This document shows positions 63,308 through 64,000 of a DNA stretch of 64,000 nucleotides, one piece after another. Source of the stretch: Halopiger goleimassiliensis (lineage in GTDB: Archaea > Halobacteriota > Halobacteria > Halobacteriales > Natrialbaceae); assembly GCF_000455345.1 (NCBI RefSeq), contig NZ_HG315690.1, forward strand, positions 372,001-436,000, in the 5' to 3' direction. The notes under the pieces are model-generated. The model was not told where the DNA came from. It made no database searches and worked only from the letters and a program-made list of their open reading frames with translations. Positions within the stretch are counted from its first letter, which is position 1; every line of letters starts with the position of its first letter. Both the position numbers and the translations under genes were made by a program.

Positions 63308-64000
63308 ATGGTCGATCTCCCGTACGAGTCACTGATCGGGATCTCCTACGGCCTCCTGCTCGGGTTCGTCCCCGCGTTGCTCTTCGGGCTGGCGGCGGTC
63401 GGCGTCGGAATCGGCCGGGACCGATCGGTCCCCCTCCTCGCCGGCGTGGGCACGGTTCCGATCGCGCTCGCGCTCGGATACTGGATCGGTATCTTCGATC
63501 CGAGTACCGGCCTCTCACAGACGCCGCGGCTCGCGATGGGGGCCGTCGTCGCCGGCGTCCTCGGCGTCGTCGCCACGAATCAGGGCAACCGGATCGCCGC
63601 CGAACTGCCGCGTGACCGGACGTTCCCGATCGTTCGGGGGCGCGCCCTCTCCGCAGATGCCATCGACAGCGTCGACGCGATGGGGCAGGTGACGATCCGA
63701 CCGACAGGTGCCATCCGCGAGTTCGATGGCTATCCACCGCTGTCCCCCGCGCTGCGATCCGCACTCGAAGACGGGGCCTGGCGGTTCCCCGCGGACCTGC
63801 AACTCGCGGAACTCGAACGGCGGCTCGAACAGCGCCTCGAGTCGGAGTACGGACTGTCGATGGTCGAGGTGTCGATCGACGGTCGCGGACGGGCGACGAT
63901 CGCCGCAGCACCGCCGGCAAAGGGCGTCGCGACGACGCTGTCCGACGGCACCAGGGCCGTGACGATCGCCGGCCTCCTGCCGACTGGTATCGAAGCGGGC
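63308..64000 (+). CDS. TrkA-C type membrane protein, partial at window end
   Basis: The frame has 231 codons and stays open to the end of the window. It starts MVDLPYESLIGISYGLLLGF. Three membrane helices (about 10-36, 42-60 and 75-91) are followed by a soluble domain with GQVTIRPTGAIREFDGYPPL and SVDGRGRATIAAAPP-like strands. The pattern resembles haloarchaeal proteins annotated as potassium transporter TrkA C-terminal domain proteins (from memory). It is 11 nt downstream of the MinD-like gene, probably co-transcribed. The C-terminal part is missing, so the family call is moderate. Confidence 0.6.
   Translation, partial: MVDLPYESLIGISYGLLLGFVPALLFGLAAVGVGIGRDRSVPLLAGVGTVPIALALGYWIGIFDPSTGLSQTPRLAMGAVVAGVLGVVATNQGNRIAAELPRDRTFPIVRGRALSADAIDSVDAMGQVTIRPTGAIREFDGYPPLSPALRSALEDGAWRFPADLQLAELERRLEQRLESEYGLSMVEVSIDGRGRATIAAAPPAKGVATTLSDGTRAVTIAGLLPTGIEAG

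Overview
This window reads as a chromosomal segment of a halophilic archaeon, most likely of the Natrialbales type (Natrinema, Haloterrigena or Natronorubrum-like). That placement is inference. It rests on high GC, very acidic proteins rich in Asp and Glu, Tat-type lipoproteins with an N-terminal RR and a lipobox Cys, archaeal factors (TFB, 20S proteasome, 2-oxoacid:ferredoxin oxidoreductase), and promoters with a TATA-like box about 27 nt before the start codon and no Shine-Dalgarno sequence, which implies leaderless mRNAs. I saw no rRNA, tRNA, CRISPR array or intact insertion sequence.

Layout. 1-12.6 kb: a partial gene, a TbsP-type regulator followed by a composite hairpin, a stand-alone CHAT protease divergent from glyA, several haloarchaeal hypotheticals, a serine beta-lactamase-fold lipoprotein, folD, a zinc-ribbon/membrane-protein pair, an acidic lipoprotein with an internal duplication, a candidate structured RNA (about 11950-12055) and a PadR regulator. 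12.8-25.1 kb: an MgtC/DUF4010 membrane protein, a class III aminotransferase, a membrane glycosyltransferase, purD, a lipoprotein, a 34-residue membrane peptide, an HD hydrolase, a DUF6498-like membrane protein, prolyl oligopeptidase and a winged-helix zinc-ribbon regulator. 25.1-31.6 kb is the most unusual part: an overlapping psmB-psmA pair that is probably an accessory 20S proteasome, with an 18-bp perfect palindrome upstream; a Hrq1/MrfA-type helicase coupled to a YprB/MrfB-type exonuclease; and a 256-bp element made of nested inverted repeats. 31.6-43 kb: thyA-folA-ketosamine kinase operon, aconitase, an ABM-domain protein, a cystathionine gamma-synthase-type enzyme, AlaX, a truncated exporter gene, a YyaL/SPATA20 protein and a thioredoxin. 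43-54.5 kb: an amino-acid dehydrogenase, aroA, a phosphodiesterase-like protein, a lipoprotein, an HTH-GNAT fusion, aroC, a PHP phosphoesterase and porAB. 54.8-64 kb: a LolA-like lipoprotein, an Lrp regulator, an SRPBCC protein, a NosL lipoprotein, cbiT-cbiL-cbiF, a divergent TFB, a MinD/degenerate RecA fusion and a TrkA-C type membrane protein cut by the window end.

Functional themes. Folate and one-carbon enzymes recur in separate transcription units (glyA, folD, purD, thyA, folA). Two late shikimate-pathway genes (aroA, aroC) lie 4 kb apart. Central metabolism is represented by aconitase and pyruvate:ferredoxin oxidoreductase. DNA repair is suggested by the helicase-exonuclease pair, and protein turnover by the CHAT protease, the accessory proteasome and prolyl oligopeptidase. 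Tight couplings (ATGA overlaps or gaps under 20 nt) define these operons: psmB-psmA, exonuclease-helicase, thyA-folA-kinase, zinc-ribbon/PH-like pair, porA-porB and cbiT-cbiL-cbiF.
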